DNA from: Rhodoplanes serenus
GTDB taxonomy: Bacteria > Pseudomonadota > Alphaproteobacteria > Rhizobiales > Xanthobacteraceae
Direction of reading: 5' to 3'
Length of the DNA: 64,000 bases
NCBI GenBank assembly: GCA_009720755.1
Contig: WNKV01000002.1
Coordinates: forward strand, 124,001 to 188,000
How positions within the stretch are numbered: the first letter of the stretch is position 1; every line of letters starts with the position of its first letter. Below the pieces are notes generated by a model that saw only the letters and a program-made list of their open reading frames with translations, did not search any database and had not been told where the DNA came from. Below, piece after piece: positions 8,960 through 18,496 of this stretch. Both the position numbers and the translations under genes were made by a program.

Positions 8960-8983
8960 AACGGCCGGGCGTGCCCGGCCGTT
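8960..8983. terminator. Bidirectional rho-independent terminator between tctC-like gene and ilvD
   Basis: A perfect 11-bp stem (AACGGCCGGGC with GCCCGGCCGTT) around a GT loop is followed by TT on the plus strand and preceded by an A-rich edge that gives U residues on the minus strand. It lies between the convergent stops at 8936 and 9009. Confidence 0.85.
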
Positions 8984-9008
8984 TTGGTGGGTGATACGGG
9001 CGCCGCGG

Positions 9009-10862
9009 CTACGACCGCCGCACCTGGGTGACGTCGCGCACGGCGCCGCGCGCCGCGCTGGTCGTGAAGGCCGCATAGGCTCGCAGCGCCGCCGAGACCT
9101 TGCGGTCGCGGTTCTCCGGCTGCCACGCCTTGGCGCCCTTGGCCACCATGGCGTCGCGCCGGCGCTTCAGCTCGTCGTCGGAGACGACGAGGCGGATCGT
9201 GCGGTTGGGAATGTCGATGGCGATCGTGTCGCCGTCTTCCACCAGCCCGATGGCGCCGCCCTCCGCCGCCTCCGGCGAGACGTGGCCGATCGACAGGCCC
9301 GAGGTGCCGCCCGAGAAGCGCCCGTCGGTGATCAGCGCGCAGGCCTTGCCGAGGCCCTTCGACTTCAGATAGCTGGTCGGATACAGCATCTCCTGCATGC
9401 CGGGGCCGCCGCGCGGCCCCTCGTAGCGGATCACCACCACGTCGCCGGCCTTCACCTTGCCGGTGAGGATGCCGGACACCGCATCGTCCTGGCTCTCGAA
9501 CACCACCGCCGGGCCGGTGAAGGTGAGGATCGAGGCGTCGACGCCCGCGGTCTTCACGATGCAGCCGTCCTCGGCGATGTTGCCGGTCAGCACCGCGAGG
9601 CCGCCATCGGTCGAGAAGGCGTGCTGGGCGTCGCGGATCACGCCCTTGGCGCGATCGAGATCGAGATCGTCCCACCGCCGGTCCTGGCTGAACGCGCGGG
9701 TCGACGGCACGCCGCCCGGCGCGGCACGGAACAGGGTGCGGACGTTGTCGCTGTTGCTGCGGGCGACGTCCCAGCGGTCGAGCGCGTCGCCGAGCGTCGC
9801 GGCATGCACGGTCGGCACGTCGCGGTCGATCAGCCCGGCGCGGTCGAGCTCGCCGAGGATCGCCATCACGCCACCGGCGCGGTGGACGTCCTCGACATGC
9901 ACGTCGGCGACCGACGGGGCCACCTTGCACAGGCACGGCACCCGCCGCGACAGCCGGTCGATATCCTCCATCGTGAAATCGACCTCGCCCTCGTTCGCCG
10001 CGGCGAGCAGGTGCAGCACCGTGTTGGTCGAGCCGCCCATGGCGATGTCGAGCGCCATGGCGTTGGCGAAGGCGGCGCGCGTCGCGATCCTCCGCGGCAG
10101 TGCCGTGGCGTCGTCCTGCTCGTACCAGCGCCGGGCGAGATCGACGATCAGGTGGCCGGCCTCGACGAACAGCCGCTCGCGGTCGGCGTGGGTGGCCACC
10201 AGCGTGCCGTTGCCGGGCAGCGACAGGCCGAGCGCCTCGGTCAGGCAGTTCATCGAGTTGGCGGTGAACATGCCGGAGCACGAGCCGCAGGTCGGGCAGG
10301 CGGAGCGCTCCACCGCGGCGACCTCGGCGTTGCTGCGGTTGGGGTCGGCCGCCATCACCATGGCGTCGATCAGGTCGACCGCGCGGGTCTTGCCGTCGAC
10401 CACCACCTTGCCGGCCTCCATCGGGCCGCCGGAGACGAACACCGCCGGAATGTCGAGGCGCATCGCCGCCATCAGCATGCCGGGGGTGATCTTGTCGCAA
10501 TTGGAGATGCACACCATGGCGTCGGCGCAGTGCGCGTTGACCATGTACTCGACCGAGTCGGCGATGATCTCGCGCGACGGCAGGCTGTACAGCATGCCGT
10601 CGTGACCCATGGCGATGCCGTCGTCGATCGCGATGGTGCCGAACTCCTTGGCGACGCCGCCGGCGCGGGCGATCTCGGCGGCGACGAGCTGCCCGAGGTC
10701 CTTGAGGTGGACGTGGCCCGGCACGAACTGGGTGAAGGAGTTGACGACCGCGATGATCGGCTTGCCGAAGTCGGCATCCGTCATGCCGGTCGCCCGCCAG
10801 AGCCCGCGCGCGCCCGCCATGTTGCGGCCATGCGTCGTGGTCCGTGAGCGATACTGCGGCAT
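9009..10862 (-). CDS. ilvD: Dihydroxy-acid dehydratase
   Basis: The 617-residue enzyme dehydrates 2,3-dihydroxy-isovalerate and its methyl homologue to the 2-oxo acids in valine and isoleucine synthesis. It closely follows the long E. coli-type IlvD over its full length, from [18 protein letters not shown] and NCDKITPGM (Cys122) to [18 protein letters not shown] (Cys195 region), [12 protein letters not shown] and [20 protein letters not shown]. The cysteines hold the catalytic Fe-S cluster. The ATG at 10862 starts the conserved [12 protein letters not shown]; the frame extends further upstream only as shadow. Confidence 0.98.
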   Translation of the reverse strand: MPQYRSRTTTHGRNMAGARGLWRATGMTDADFGKPIIAVVNSFTQFVPGHVHLKDLGQLVAAEIARAGGVAKEFGTIAIDDGIAMGHDGMLYSLPSREIIADSVEYMVNAHCADAMVCISNCDKITPGMLMAAMRLDIPAVFVSGGPMEAGKVVVDGKTRAVDLIDAMVMAADPNRSNAEVAAVERSACPTCGSCSGMFTANSMNCLTEALGLSLPGNGTLVATHADRERLFVEAGHLIVDLARRWYEQDDATALPRRIATRAAFANAMALDIAMGGSTNTVLHLLAAANEGEVDFTMEDIDRLSRRVPCLCKVAPSVADVHVEDVHRAGGVMAILGELDRAGLIDRDVPTVHAATLGDALDRWDVARSNSDNVRTLFRAAPGGVPSTRAFSQDRRWDDLDLDRAKGVIRDAQHAFSTDGGLAVLTGNIAEDGCIVKTAGVDASILTFTGPAVVFESQDDAVSGILTGKVKAGDVVVIRYEGPRGGPGMQEMLYPTSYLKSKGLGKACALITDGRFSGGTSGLSIGHVSPEAAEGGAIGLVEDGDTIAIDIPNRTIRLVVSDDELKRRRDAMVAKGAKAWQPENRDRKVSAALRAYAAFTTSAARGAVRDVTQVRRS

Positions 10863-11001
10863 TGCGAAACCTCGGATGGAGGGGGAAGGGGCCGGAGACG
10901 GCCGACGGCCGCCGCGGATGACCAAGGTCCTTCTAGCGCGGCGCGGGGCGGCTGGAAACCCGCGGCGGCGTCGCGGCGCCTCTGCCGGTTTGGCGGGCCG
11001 T

Positions 11002-11679
11002 CTACCAGATCCCCGGCACCAGGCGGAAGCGCACCTGCTCGCGATAGGCCGCATAGCCGGGCAGGTGGGCGACGAGATAGCGCTCCTCGACCAGGAGCCG
11101 GGCCACCATGCTGGCCAGCACGGCGGCGGCCGGCACGAACGCCCACCACGAGCCGAGCGCCAGCGGCCCGAACAGCACCAGCGACACCGCGCTCGCATAC
11201 ATCGGGTGGCGCACCACCCCGTAGGGGCCGGTCGCGATCACCGCCTGGCCCTCCTCCACGGCGATCGTGCCGGCCGCGTAGCTGTTCTCGCGGAACACCA
11301 GGAAGCACAGCCAGTAGCCGGCCAGCACCCCGAGATTGCCGACGATCACCAGTGCGGGCGGCATGGTGGACCAGCCGAACTGATGGTCGAGGCCGGGCAG
11401 CCCCATCAGGGCGGCCCCGAACAGGCCGGCGGCGGTCTGGATGCGGCGCTGCACCGGGTCGCGCTCGGCCGCCGGGCCGACGGCGAGGCGGCGTTCCAGG
11501 AGTGCGCGGTCGTGGCGCAGCATCCACACGGCGATCGCCGCGGTGGCGGTGAGCGATCCGGCGAGGAACAGCCAGCCCGGCCAGAAACGCCAGGTGCCGG
11601 CGGGCCCGATCACCAGCAGGACCATGAAGACGGTGAGCTTGAGGAAGCCGAAGGCGGTGCGGCGGGCGAGGTCGGTCAT
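11002..11679 (-). CDS. Isoprenylcysteine carboxyl methyltransferase-like (ICMT/NnrU-type) membrane protein
   Basis: The 225-residue protein has about five transmembrane helices and ends with the ICMT signature: [14 protein letters not shown], a hydrophobic helix, then [28 protein letters not shown]. The RHPxY motif binds S-adenosylmethionine in this superfamily. Bacteria lack prenylated proteins of the eukaryotic kind, so the true methyl acceptor is unknown. The ATG at 11679 opens [11 protein letters not shown]. It lies downstream of the divergent DUF559 gene and its repeats. Confidence 0.85.
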   Translation of the reverse strand: MTDLARRTAFGFLKLTVFMVLLVIGPAGTWRFWPGWLFLAGSLTATAAIAVWMLRHDRALLERRLAVGPAAERDPVQRRIQTAAGLFGAALMGLPGLDHQFGWSTMPPALVIVGNLGVLAGYWLCFLVFRENSYAAGTIAVEEGQAVIATGPYGVVRHPMYASAVSLVLFGPLALGSWWAFVPAAAVLASMVARLLVEERYLVAHLPGYAAYREQVRFRLVPGIW

Positions 11680-11761
11680 GCGGGGCCGACCATACGATGC
11701 CGGCGGGGAAGGGGGAACGGGATCATCGGACCCTTGTGTCGACGCTTGCCCCTCACCCTGA

Positions 11762-11787
11762 CCCTCTCCCCGCGGGCGGGGAGAGGG
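11762..11787. repeat. REP-like palindrome
   Basis: A near-perfect 26-bp inverted repeat with arms CCCTCTCCCCGC and GCGGGGAGAGGG, adjoining a CCCTCACCCTGACC segment. The same core recurs at 11845, 12378, 20830 and 22485 in this window, so it is a dispersed intergenic element. Confidence 0.85.
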
Positions 11788-11844
11788 AGCGCGGGCGCCG
11801 TGCCCCGCCACCAGATCTCCCGGTTCCTGCTTGCGCGGGAGTTC

Positions 11845-11870
11845 ACCTTTCCCCGCTGGCGGGGAGAGGT
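11845..11870. repeat. REP-like palindrome upstream of DUF559 gene
   Basis: Inverted repeat ACCTTTCCCCGC / GCGGGGAGAGGT with one mismatch in the outer arm, paired with the element 60 bases upstream. It ends 50 bases before the DUF559 start codon. Confidence 0.75.
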
Positions 11871-11920
11871 CGGTTCGGCAATGCTCGGCATTGTCGAACC
11901 GAGTGAGGGGGACACGTTCC

Positions 11921-12283
11921 ATGCGTGGTGCCGATCTCGTCAGCACCCGGCGGGCGCGTCACCTCCGCCGCGCCGGCACTGACGCCGAAGCGGTGCTGTG
12001 GCGACAGCTGCGGGCACGCAGTCTCCAAGGCTTCAAGTTTGTCCGGCAAGAGCCGATCGGCCCTTACGTGGTGGACTTCGTCTGCCGCGAGAAGCGGCTG
12101 ATCATCGAGGTGGACGGTGGCCAGCATGCCGGCGATCCGCACGATCGCATTCGCGACGCCTGGCTGGCGGAGCGGCAGTACCGCGTGCTGCGGTTCTGGA
12201 ATAACGACGTTCTCGGTAACACCGCCGGCGTGCTGGAGCGGATCGTCGCCACGTTGCGCGACGACGGCAGGCGCACGACGTGA
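11921..12283 (+). CDS. DUF559 (Vsr/restriction-endonuclease-like fold) protein
   Basis: The 120-residue protein is a full-length DUF559 domain: TDAEAVLWRQLRARSLQGFKFVRQEPIGPYVVDFVC, then LIIEVDGGQHA (the E-x-D-x2-Q/H active-site-like block), then a C-terminal YRVLRFWNNDVLGNT segment. The fold resembles very-short-patch repair endonucleases; its activity has not been generally demonstrated. The ATG at 11921 lies just after REP-like repeats, and more repeats follow the stop. DUF559 genes framed by such palindromes are frequent in Rhizobiales, which suggests movement with the repeats (inference). Confidence 0.85.
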   Translation: MRGADLVSTRRARHLRRAGTDAEAVLWRQLRARSLQGFKFVRQEPIGPYVVDFVCREKRLIIEVDGGQHAGDPHDRIRDAWLAERQYRVLRFWNNDVLGNTAGVLERIVATLRDDGRRTT

Positions 12284-12377
12284 GGGGGCGCTTCCATAGC
12301 GACGGGACTTTCTTCGATCATCGGAACCTTGGCGCGATGCTGGCCCCTCACCCGTCTCGCCTCTTCGAGGCGAGCCA

Positions 12378-12403
12378 CCCTCTCCCCGCTCGCGGGGAGA
12401 GGG
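12378..12403. repeat. REP-like palindrome downstream of DUF559 gene
   Basis: Arms CCCTCTCCCCGC and GCGGGGAGAGGG enclose TC. A second, degenerate GCGAG-rich palindrome lies at about 12440-12480, just before the cyclase stop codon. The interval 12284-12487 holds only these repeats. Confidence 0.8.
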
Positions 12404-12487
12404 AATGCGGGTGCCGTGCCCCGACCGATGTCTTTCCACTCCCGCCTGCCGTCTCGCCAGGGGCGAGAGGGAGCGCGGGCGCTCGCC

Positions 12488-14650
12488 TCACTTCCCCTCC
12501 AGCGTGAACACCGGCTCCCAGTCCGGCCCGGGCGGCTGCGCCGCGAGGGCTCGCGCCCGCTCGCGGAACAGCGCGGCCGGCGGATCGACCGCGGCGATCC
12601 GGTCGAACGCCACGCTGGCGCCGGCGAAGTCGCGGGCGCGGAAGCGGGCGAGGCCCTCCGCATAGGTGGCCGCGCAGTCGGCCTGCGCCGGTGTCACCCG
12701 GCCGGCCTCGGCGATCGGCTCCAGGATCTTCACCGGCTGCACGCGGCCCTTGACCCGGATGGCGTCCAGCTCGCGCCACACGAAGGCGTCGCCGGTGCGC
12801 CCCACCGTCGTCTCCGACGCCATGATGGACGTGCCGAAATACTTGTTGGCGCCTTCGAGCCGCGACGCCAGGTTCACGGCGTCGCTCATCACCGTGTAGT
12901 TGAAGCGCCGGCGCGAGCCGATATTGCCGACCAGCGCCTCGCCGGAGTTGAGGCCGATGCGGTGGGCGATCCGGTGGCCCTGGAACGCCGCGGTCTCGTT
13001 GAGGACGGCGAGCCGCTCGCGGCAGCGCAGCGCCGCCGTGACGGCGCTGCGCGCGTGGTCGGGATCGTTCGCCGGGGCGCCGAACACCGCGACGATCGAG
13101 TCGCCGATATACTTGTCGACGTAGCCGCCGCACGCCTCGATGATGTCGGTCATCTCGGACAGGTAGGCGTTCATCCAGGCGACCAGCGCCTGCGGCGTCA
13201 TCGTCTCGGCGATCGACGAGAAGCCGGCGATGTCGGAGAAGAACACGGTGACGTCGCGCATCTCGCCGCCGAGCGCCGGCGGCTCGTCGGCGTCGAGCAT
13301 GCGGTCGATCACCTGGGGCGCCAGATAGAGCGCGAAGCTTCTGCGCAGGAAGCGATCCTCGCGGTCGGCGGCGACCAGGCGCCAGCCGATGGTGCCGCCG
13401 GTGGCGGCCAGCGCCGCGAGGCCGGGACCGACGAGCGGGCAGGCGAAGCCGTACAGCATGGCGATGGCCGCGGCGCCGGTGACGAGGACGCCGAGCCCGA
13501 CGATGGTGAGCACCGCGACCAGCGGCGAAAGCAGGAAGGCGGCGACGGCTGCCACCGACGCGGCGCCGACCGCGATCGCGGTGGCGCCGATGCGGCCGGG
13601 CTCCCGCAGCACGTCGCGGCGCAGGAGATCGTTCACCGCGGTGGCATGGATGTAGACCCCCGGGATGGAGCGCCGGACCGGCGCCTCGGCGTCGGCGTCG
13701 GCGCCGGGCGGCGGCAGCGCGCAGCGTGGCGCCCGGGCGCCCTCCGGCCCGGTGGCGAAGCGCTTGGAGGTGACCTTGCGGTCCTCGATGTCGAGCAGCG
13801 TGCCGAACAGCACCACCTTGCCGGCGAAGTGCTGCCGGAAGAACGCCGTGTCCCCCCTGTCGAGGCAGGCTCTGAGATCCGCGAACGAGAAGGTCGGCAC
13901 GTCGTCGGCGCCGCCCTCGAAGGCGAGCATCTGGGTGTTTGGCACCGCGGCCGGGATGCGCCAGCCGGCCAGCCGGGTGCTGCCATCGGGCTCGCGCACC
14001 GGCGCCTCGCCGAGTGCGCGGGCGGCCAGCTCCAGCGCCATCGACGGCATCGGCTGGTCGCCGACCGTGAACCACAGCGGCAGCCGGCGCACCACGTCGT
14101 CGGGGTCCGCATGGGTGTTGAGGGCGCGGATGTTGGCCCCGTGCCCCACCGCCACCCGCTGGGCCGGCGCCGGCCGCACCGGGTTGGCGTGATGCAGCAC
14201 CTCGCCGAGCACCAGCTTGCCGTCGCGGGCGGCGCCCGCCAGCGCCCGCAGGAAGTCGCGATCGAAGCCGCGCAGCCGGGTGCCCAGGGGAGCGTCGCCG
14301 AACGGGATCTCCGACTGCTCTATCGAGGCCGGGAAGACGATGTCGAAGCCGACCACGCGGGCGTCGGCCTCGACCACGGCGGTGAGCACGCGGCCGATCT
14401 CCCGCGTCCAGGCGAGCGTCGGCGAGCCCGCGAAAGGCGGGGTCTGGAAGGTCTGCTCGTCGATCACCACGACGACGGAGGGGGAGGTCGCCGGATCGTG
14501 TCGCGGCCCGAGCAGATGGAAGCGCAGCGCCGTCAGGAGATCGACCGAGACGCCGGCGAGCGGATCGAGCAGCGGTGATGCGAAGACGAGCCCGGACAGC
14601 ATCGCGACGAGGGTGACGGCCAGCACGTCGCGTTTCCGGAACCGCCTCAT
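12488..14650 (-). CDS. CHASE2-domain class III adenylate/guanylate cyclase
   Basis: The 720-residue membrane receptor cyclase has an N-terminal helix, a periplasmic CHASE2 sensor domain (about 30-350, with SVVVVIDEQTF, RVVGFDIVFP and GKVVLFGTLLDIEDRKVT), a cluster of about three transmembrane helices (about 350-430), and a C-terminal class III catalytic domain from about 460. The metal-binding aspartates are visible in VFFSDIAGFSS (near 470) and DKYIGDSIVAVFG. RRRFNYTVMSDAVNLASRLEGANK matches the nucleotide-contact helix region. It should make cAMP or cGMP in response to an unknown periplasmic cue. The gene lies 51 bases after the exported-protein gene, so they probably form one operon. Confidence 0.92.
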   Translation of the reverse strand: MRRFRKRDVLAVTLVAMLSGLVFASPLLDPLAGVSVDLLTALRFHLLGPRHDPATSPSVVVVIDEQTFQTPPFAGSPTLAWTREIGRVLTAVVEADARVVGFDIVFPASIEQSEIPFGDAPLGTRLRGFDRDFLRALAGAARDGKLVLGEVLHHANPVRPAPAQRVAVGHGANIRALNTHADPDDVVRRLPLWFTVGDQPMPSMALELAARALGEAPVREPDGSTRLAGWRIPAAVPNTQMLAFEGGADDVPTFSFADLRACLDRGDTAFFRQHFAGKVVLFGTLLDIEDRKVTSKRFATGPEGARAPRCALPPPGADADAEAPVRRSIPGVYIHATAVNDLLRRDVLREPGRIGATAIAVGAASVAAVAAFLLSPLVAVLTIVGLGVLVTGAAAIAMLYGFACPLVGPGLAALAATGGTIGWRLVAADREDRFLRRSFALYLAPQVIDRMLDADEPPALGGEMRDVTVFFSDIAGFSSIAETMTPQALVAWMNAYLSEMTDIIEACGGYVDKYIGDSIVAVFGAPANDPDHARSAVTAALRCRERLAVLNETAAFQGHRIAHRIGLNSGEALVGNIGSRRRFNYTVMSDAVNLASRLEGANKYFGTSIMASETTVGRTGDAFVWRELDAIRVKGRVQPVKILEPIAEAGRVTPAQADCAATYAEGLARFRARDFAGASVAFDRIAAVDPPAALFRERARALAAQPPGPDWEPVFTLEGK

Positions 14651-14701
14651 CGCACCCGCACGCTCCGCCGCGGTCCTCCCCGCGTTTCTCCTTCGACGTC
14701 G

Positions 14702-15457
14702 TCAGTCGAACCGCACCAGCCGGCCGATCGCCGGGGTGGCGCCGGCCCGCGCGTCCGGAGCGATCCGGAACGCCACCTTGCGGCCGCCGAGGCTGGCCAC
14801 ATAGGTGCCGCCGGCCGCGAGCGCGGTGTCGCTCTTGGCGAGATCGTAGAAGCGGCCGCGCACCAGGGTCTTGCCGCGCAGCGCGATGGCCCGGCGCTCG
14901 CCCACCTTGTCGGTCCGCTCGATGACGAGCGTGTCGGGCTCCTTCACCTCGAACACCGGCGAGAGGCCGTAGAGAACCGGCGGCTGCGGCCCCTCGGCGC
15001 CCGGCGCCTGGCCGGGCGCCATGCCGCGGAACACGGTGGCGGCGCTCTCGGTCGCCTGGCGGCTGCCGAGCGTCGCCGCCGGATCGCAGGCGACCTTGAC
15101 GCGGTCGATGGTGCCGAGATGGACGAGGCTGCTCTCGGTGCCCACCACCACGGTGCCACCCGTGATGGTCTCGCGCCAGCAGGACTTCAGATAGCCGAGC
15201 ACGACCGTGTCCTTGGTGCCGAGCTTGATGACCCGCCCGGCCTCGACATAGTCCATGAACTCGAGGCCCGAGACCTTGCCCTTGACGTCCTCGACCACCG
15301 CGGCCGGGACGCCGGCGAGCGGCACGCCGGCGGCGCTCTGCGCGGCCGCGGGCGGCGGCGCCGCGACGCCGAGCCCGAGAAGCAGCGCGGCACCCGCCGT
15401 GACGGCGGAGGGGGCCGCGAGCCAGGCAAGCCATTTCGTCGACGTCAACCGTTTCAT
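14702..15457 (-). CDS. Exported protein of unknown function, cyclase operon partner
   Basis: The 251-residue product has a signal peptide (about 1-39, cleavage near PAAAQS) and a soluble periplasmic part with beta-rich segments: VVEDVKGKVSGLEFMDYVEAGRVIKLGTKDTVVLGYL and, later, GGTYVASLGGRKVAF. The ATG at 15457 follows GGCGAGGG. Genes of this type stand upstream of CHASE2 cyclase genes in related bacteria, to my recollection, and the 51-base spacing to the cyclase here supports a joint role. It might be a ligand or surface partner for the CHASE2 sensor; this is inference. Confidence 0.7.
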   Translation of the reverse strand: MKRLTSTKWLAWLAAPSAVTAGAALLLGLGVAAPPPAAAQSAAGVPLAGVPAAVVEDVKGKVSGLEFMDYVEAGRVIKLGTKDTVVLGYLKSCWRETITGGTVVVGTESSLVHLGTIDRVKVACDPAATLGSRQATESAATVFRGMAPGQAPGAEGPQPPVLYGLSPVFEVKEPDTLVIERTDKVGERRAIALRGKTLVRGRFYDLAKSDTALAAGGTYVASLGGRKVAFRIAPDARAGATPAIGRLVRFD

Positions 15458-15727
15458 GGCGTGACCCTCGCCCGACCGCCGATCCCGTGCTTCACTGGAT
15501 CGGTCGCGAACTCCATCGGCCGGACCTTGTTGGTCGCGACTATATCGGTCGCGCCTCGGATTGGAACCCGTTGGTCGTTTCACGCCCGGCTCGCGTTCAC
15601 GAGCCGCACCGACTTTCGTCTCGGACCATGCCATTCTAGGTGGTGACCGGCCCGGGATATTGATTTGGATCAGCCCCATCGGGGCCGCGGCCCGCGATGC
15701 TGCCGGTCTCGCTCGAAGTGCATCGCC

Positions 15728-17245
15728 ATGTTCGAATCCGCCAATCTCCGTCACCACGTTCCCAAGCCCGCCTACAAGCGCGAGGTGAGCGCCCTGCGCG
15801 AGGCGCTGCTCGAGGCCCAGTTCGAGCTGGCGGCGCAGCGCCGCTTCGCCGTGCTGATCCTGATCGCCGGGGTCGAGGGGGCCGGCAAGGGCGAGACCGT
15901 CAATCTGCTGAACGAGTGGATGGACCCGCGCCGCATCCACACCCGCGCCTTCTTCCAGCCGACCGACGAGGAGCGCGGGCGGCCGGACCACTGGCGGTTC
16001 TGGCGGGCGCTGCCGCCCAAGGGCGACATCGGCATCTTCTTCGGCGCCTGGCACACGGTGCCGATGGTGCGCCGGGCGCTGGGCGAGATCGACGATGCCG
16101 CCTTCGGCCAGGCGATCGGCGACATCCGCCGGCTCGAGACGATGCTGTGCGACGAGGGCGTGCTGCTGCTGAAGTACTGGCTCCATCTGTCCAAGAAGCA
16201 GCAGAAGCAGCGGCTGCGCGAGTTGGAAAAGAACCCGGCGACGCGCTGGCGGGTGACCGAGCACGAGTGGGAGTTCCACCGCCGCTACGACGACTTCGTC
16301 ACGGTGAGCGAGCCGTTCCTGCGCGAGACCTCGACCGGCCCGGCGCCGTGGATCGTGGTGCCGGGCGCCGATCCGCGCTTCCGCGCCCTCACGGTCGGCC
16401 GTCACCTGCTCGCCGCCCTGCGCGAGCGCCTCGACCAGAAGCCGCCCAAGCGGCTGCCCGACAGGACGCCGCCGCTGCCGGCGCCGAGCGACCGGGTGAC
16501 GGTGATCAGCGCGCTCGAACTCGACCAGGCGATGACCCGCGAGGTCTACGAGCGCGAGCTGGAGACCTGGCAAGGACGCCTCGCCGTCGCGGTGCGCGAC
16601 GAGCGCTTCAAGTCGATGTCGGTGGTGGCGGTGTTCGAGGGCAACGACGGCGCCGGCAAGGGCGGCGCGATCCGCCGCGTCACCGGGGCGCTCGACGCGC
16701 GCCGCTATCAGACCGTGTCGATCGCGGCACCGAGCGAGGAGGAGCGGGCGCAGCCCTATCTGTGGCGGTTCTGGCGCCATCTGCCGGGCCGCGGCGGTCT
16801 CGTCATCTTCGATCGCTCGTGGTACGGCCGGGTGCTGGTGGAGCGGGTGGAGGGCTTCTGCTCCGAGGCCGACTGGATGCGCGCCTATGGCGAGATCAAC
16901 GATTTCGAGAACGCCATGGTGCGCCACGGCACCGTGGTGGTGAAGTTCTGGCTGGCGATCAGCAAGGCCGAGCAGCTCCGCCGCTTCAAGCTGCGCGAGA
17001 AGGTGGCGTTCAAGCGCTTCAAGATCACCGACGAGGACTGGCGCAATCGCGACAAGTGGGGTGTCTACGAGACGGCGGTGTGCGACATGGTGGACCGCAC
17101 CTCGACGGCGGCGGCGCCGTGGACGCTGATCGAGGCCAACAACAAGCTGTTCGCCCGCATCAAGGTGCTGCGCACCCTGTGCGGTGCCATCGAGACCGCG
17201 CTGGAGCAGCAGGGCGGCAGCAAGCGCTGCAAGGCGAAGGCGTGA
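15728..17245 (+). CDS. pap: Two-domain polyphosphate kinase 2 (polyphosphate:AMP phosphotransferase type)
   Basis: The 505-residue protein consists of two tandem PPK2 domains, the architecture of class II enzymes that use polyphosphate to phosphorylate AMP to ADP. Walker A motifs occur in both halves: GVEGAGKGE (about 47-55) and GNDGAGKGG (about 304-312). The C-terminal half has the lid and catalytic block VIFDRSWYGRVLVERVEGF. The matching N-terminal block reads IFFGAWHTVP, lacking the Asp and Arg, so only the C-terminal domain should be catalytic. The ATG at 15728 fits the start of homology; the Shine-Dalgarno is weak. It is divergent from the cyclase operon. Confidence 0.9.
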   Translation: MFESANLRHHVPKPAYKREVSALREALLEAQFELAAQRRFAVLILIAGVEGAGKGETVNLLNEWMDPRRIHTRAFFQPTDEERGRPDHWRFWRALPPKGDIGIFFGAWHTVPMVRRALGEIDDAAFGQAIGDIRRLETMLCDEGVLLLKYWLHLSKKQQKQRLRELEKNPATRWRVTEHEWEFHRRYDDFVTVSEPFLRETSTGPAPWIVVPGADPRFRALTVGRHLLAALRERLDQKPPKRLPDRTPPLPAPSDRVTVISALELDQAMTREVYERELETWQGRLAVAVRDERFKSMSVVAVFEGNDGAGKGGAIRRVTGALDARRYQTVSIAAPSEEERAQPYLWRFWRHLPGRGGLVIFDRSWYGRVLVERVEGFCSEADWMRAYGEINDFENAMVRHGTVVVKFWLAISKAEQLRRFKLREKVAFKRFKITDEDWRNRDKWGVYETAVCDMVDRTSTAAAPWTLIEANNKLFARIKVLRTLCGAIETALEQQGGSKRCKAKA

Positions 17246-17316
17246 CGTGTGACGAGGTGACGGCGTGACGAGGTGACGCTCGCCCCGCCCATGGAGAATG
17301 TCGTCGTCGAGAGGTC

Positions 17317-18357
17317 GTGGTGACGTCCGAGAGTTCTACCGGGAAAAAGTCCGTCGCGCTCGCCCTGCCGGGCGGTGGCTCGCACGGCGCCTTCACCTGG
17401 GGCGTGCTCGACGCCCTGCTGGAGGACGGGCGGCTGATCGTCGAGGCGATCACCGCGACCAGCGCCGGTGCCATGAACGCCGTCGCCTTCGCGGACGGGC
17501 TCGCGGAAGGCGGCCCCGCGGGCGCGCGCGAGAAGCTCGCGTCACTCTGGCACGAGGTGTCGCGCATGGAGGCGCTGTTCGGCCTGTTCTGGGCGCCGCT
17601 CGACCGCTTCGCCCAGGCGATCGGCCTGCCGCCCGAATACATGCCGTCGCATGCCGCCGTGCATGCGCTGACCCACAGCCTGCCGCCCGACCTCATCAAT
17701 CCGTTCCGCCTCAACCCGCTGCGCAAGCTGCTCCTCGACACCATCGACTTCGATCGGGTGAACCGCGAGACGCCGGTCGCGCTCTATCTCGGCGCCACCA
17801 ATGTGCGCACCAGCAAGCTCGCGGTGTTCTCGACCCCCGACATCACCGCCGACACGGTGCTGGCGGCCTCCTGCCTGCCGCCCTACTTCCCGACCGTCGA
17901 GATCGCCGGCGAGCACTATTGGGACGGCGGCTTCCTCGGCAATCCGGCGATCTTCCCGGTGGTCTACCGCGACGGCACCCGCGACGTGATCGTCGTGCAG
18001 GTCGGCGCCATCGCGCGGCCGGAGCTGCCGCGCACTGCCGCCGAGGTGATGCATCGCATGGCCGAGATCGCCTTCAACTCGTCGATGATGCGCGAGATGC
18101 GGGCGATCGCCTTCGTGACCCGGCTGATCGACGCCCACGAGCTGGACGCCGAGCGCCATCACCGCATGTTCATGCACTGGATCGGCGACGACGACGTGAT
18201 GGCGAAGCTCGATGCGGTGAGCCTGTTCCATCCGGCCTGGGACTTCCTCTGCCGCCTGCGCGATCAGGGCCGCGCCGCCGCGCGGGCGTGGCTCGCCGCC
18301 CATTTCGACGACATCGGCCACCGCTCGACTCTCGACATCACCGGCAAGTTCCTTTGA
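17317..18357 (+). CDS. Patatin-like phospholipase/acyl hydrolase
   Basis: The 346-residue protein has a complete patatin active site: the oxyanion loop PGGGSHGAF (about 18-26), nucleophile serine in ATSAGAMNAV (about 46-55), and the Asp of the dyad in YWDGGFLGNPA (about 206-216). No signal peptide is seen, so it acts in the cytoplasm or on the inner leaflet. The start is GTG at 17317 or, more likely by spacing, GTG at 17320 after GAGAGG. It sits 71 bases after the PPK2 gene on the same strand and may be co-transcribed. The substrate could be phospholipid or stored polyhydroxyalkanoate-linked lipid; the sequence does not decide. Confidence 0.9.
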   Translation: MVTSESSTGKKSVALALPGGGSHGAFTWGVLDALLEDGRLIVEAITATSAGAMNAVAFADGLAEGGPAGAREKLASLWHEVSRMEALFGLFWAPLDRFAQAIGLPPEYMPSHAAVHALTHSLPPDLINPFRLNPLRKLLLDTIDFDRVNRETPVALYLGATNVRTSKLAVFSTPDITADTVLAASCLPPYFPTVEIAGEHYWDGGFLGNPAIFPVVYRDGTRDVIVVQVGAIARPELPRTAAEVMHRMAEIAFNSSMMREMRAIAFVTRLIDAHELDAERHHRMFMHWIGDDDVMAKLDAVSLFHPAWDFLCRLRDQGRAAARAWLAAHFDDIGHRSTLDITGKFL

Positions 18358-18496
18358 GGCGCGCGGCGCACCTGTTGCGCTTTGCGGCCGCGCATGACAT
18401 CTCAAGGGACCTGGCCGTGCCGCCCGCCGTGCCGCTCCCGGCGCCGCCGCACTGCTACCCCCAGCGGCCCAGCCGCCACGCCGGTCCGAGAGCCCC

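Noticed and set aside
8991-10847. 618-codon plus-strand open frame opposite ilvD
   Set aside because: Its protein is His/Arg/Gly-rich low-complexity sequence produced by antisense reading of a high-GC gene; ilvD on the other strand is unmistakable.
12329-14578. 749-codon plus-strand open frame opposite the CHASE2 cyclase
   Set aside because: Composition is shadow-like, while the minus strand shows intact CHASE2 and cyclase motifs.
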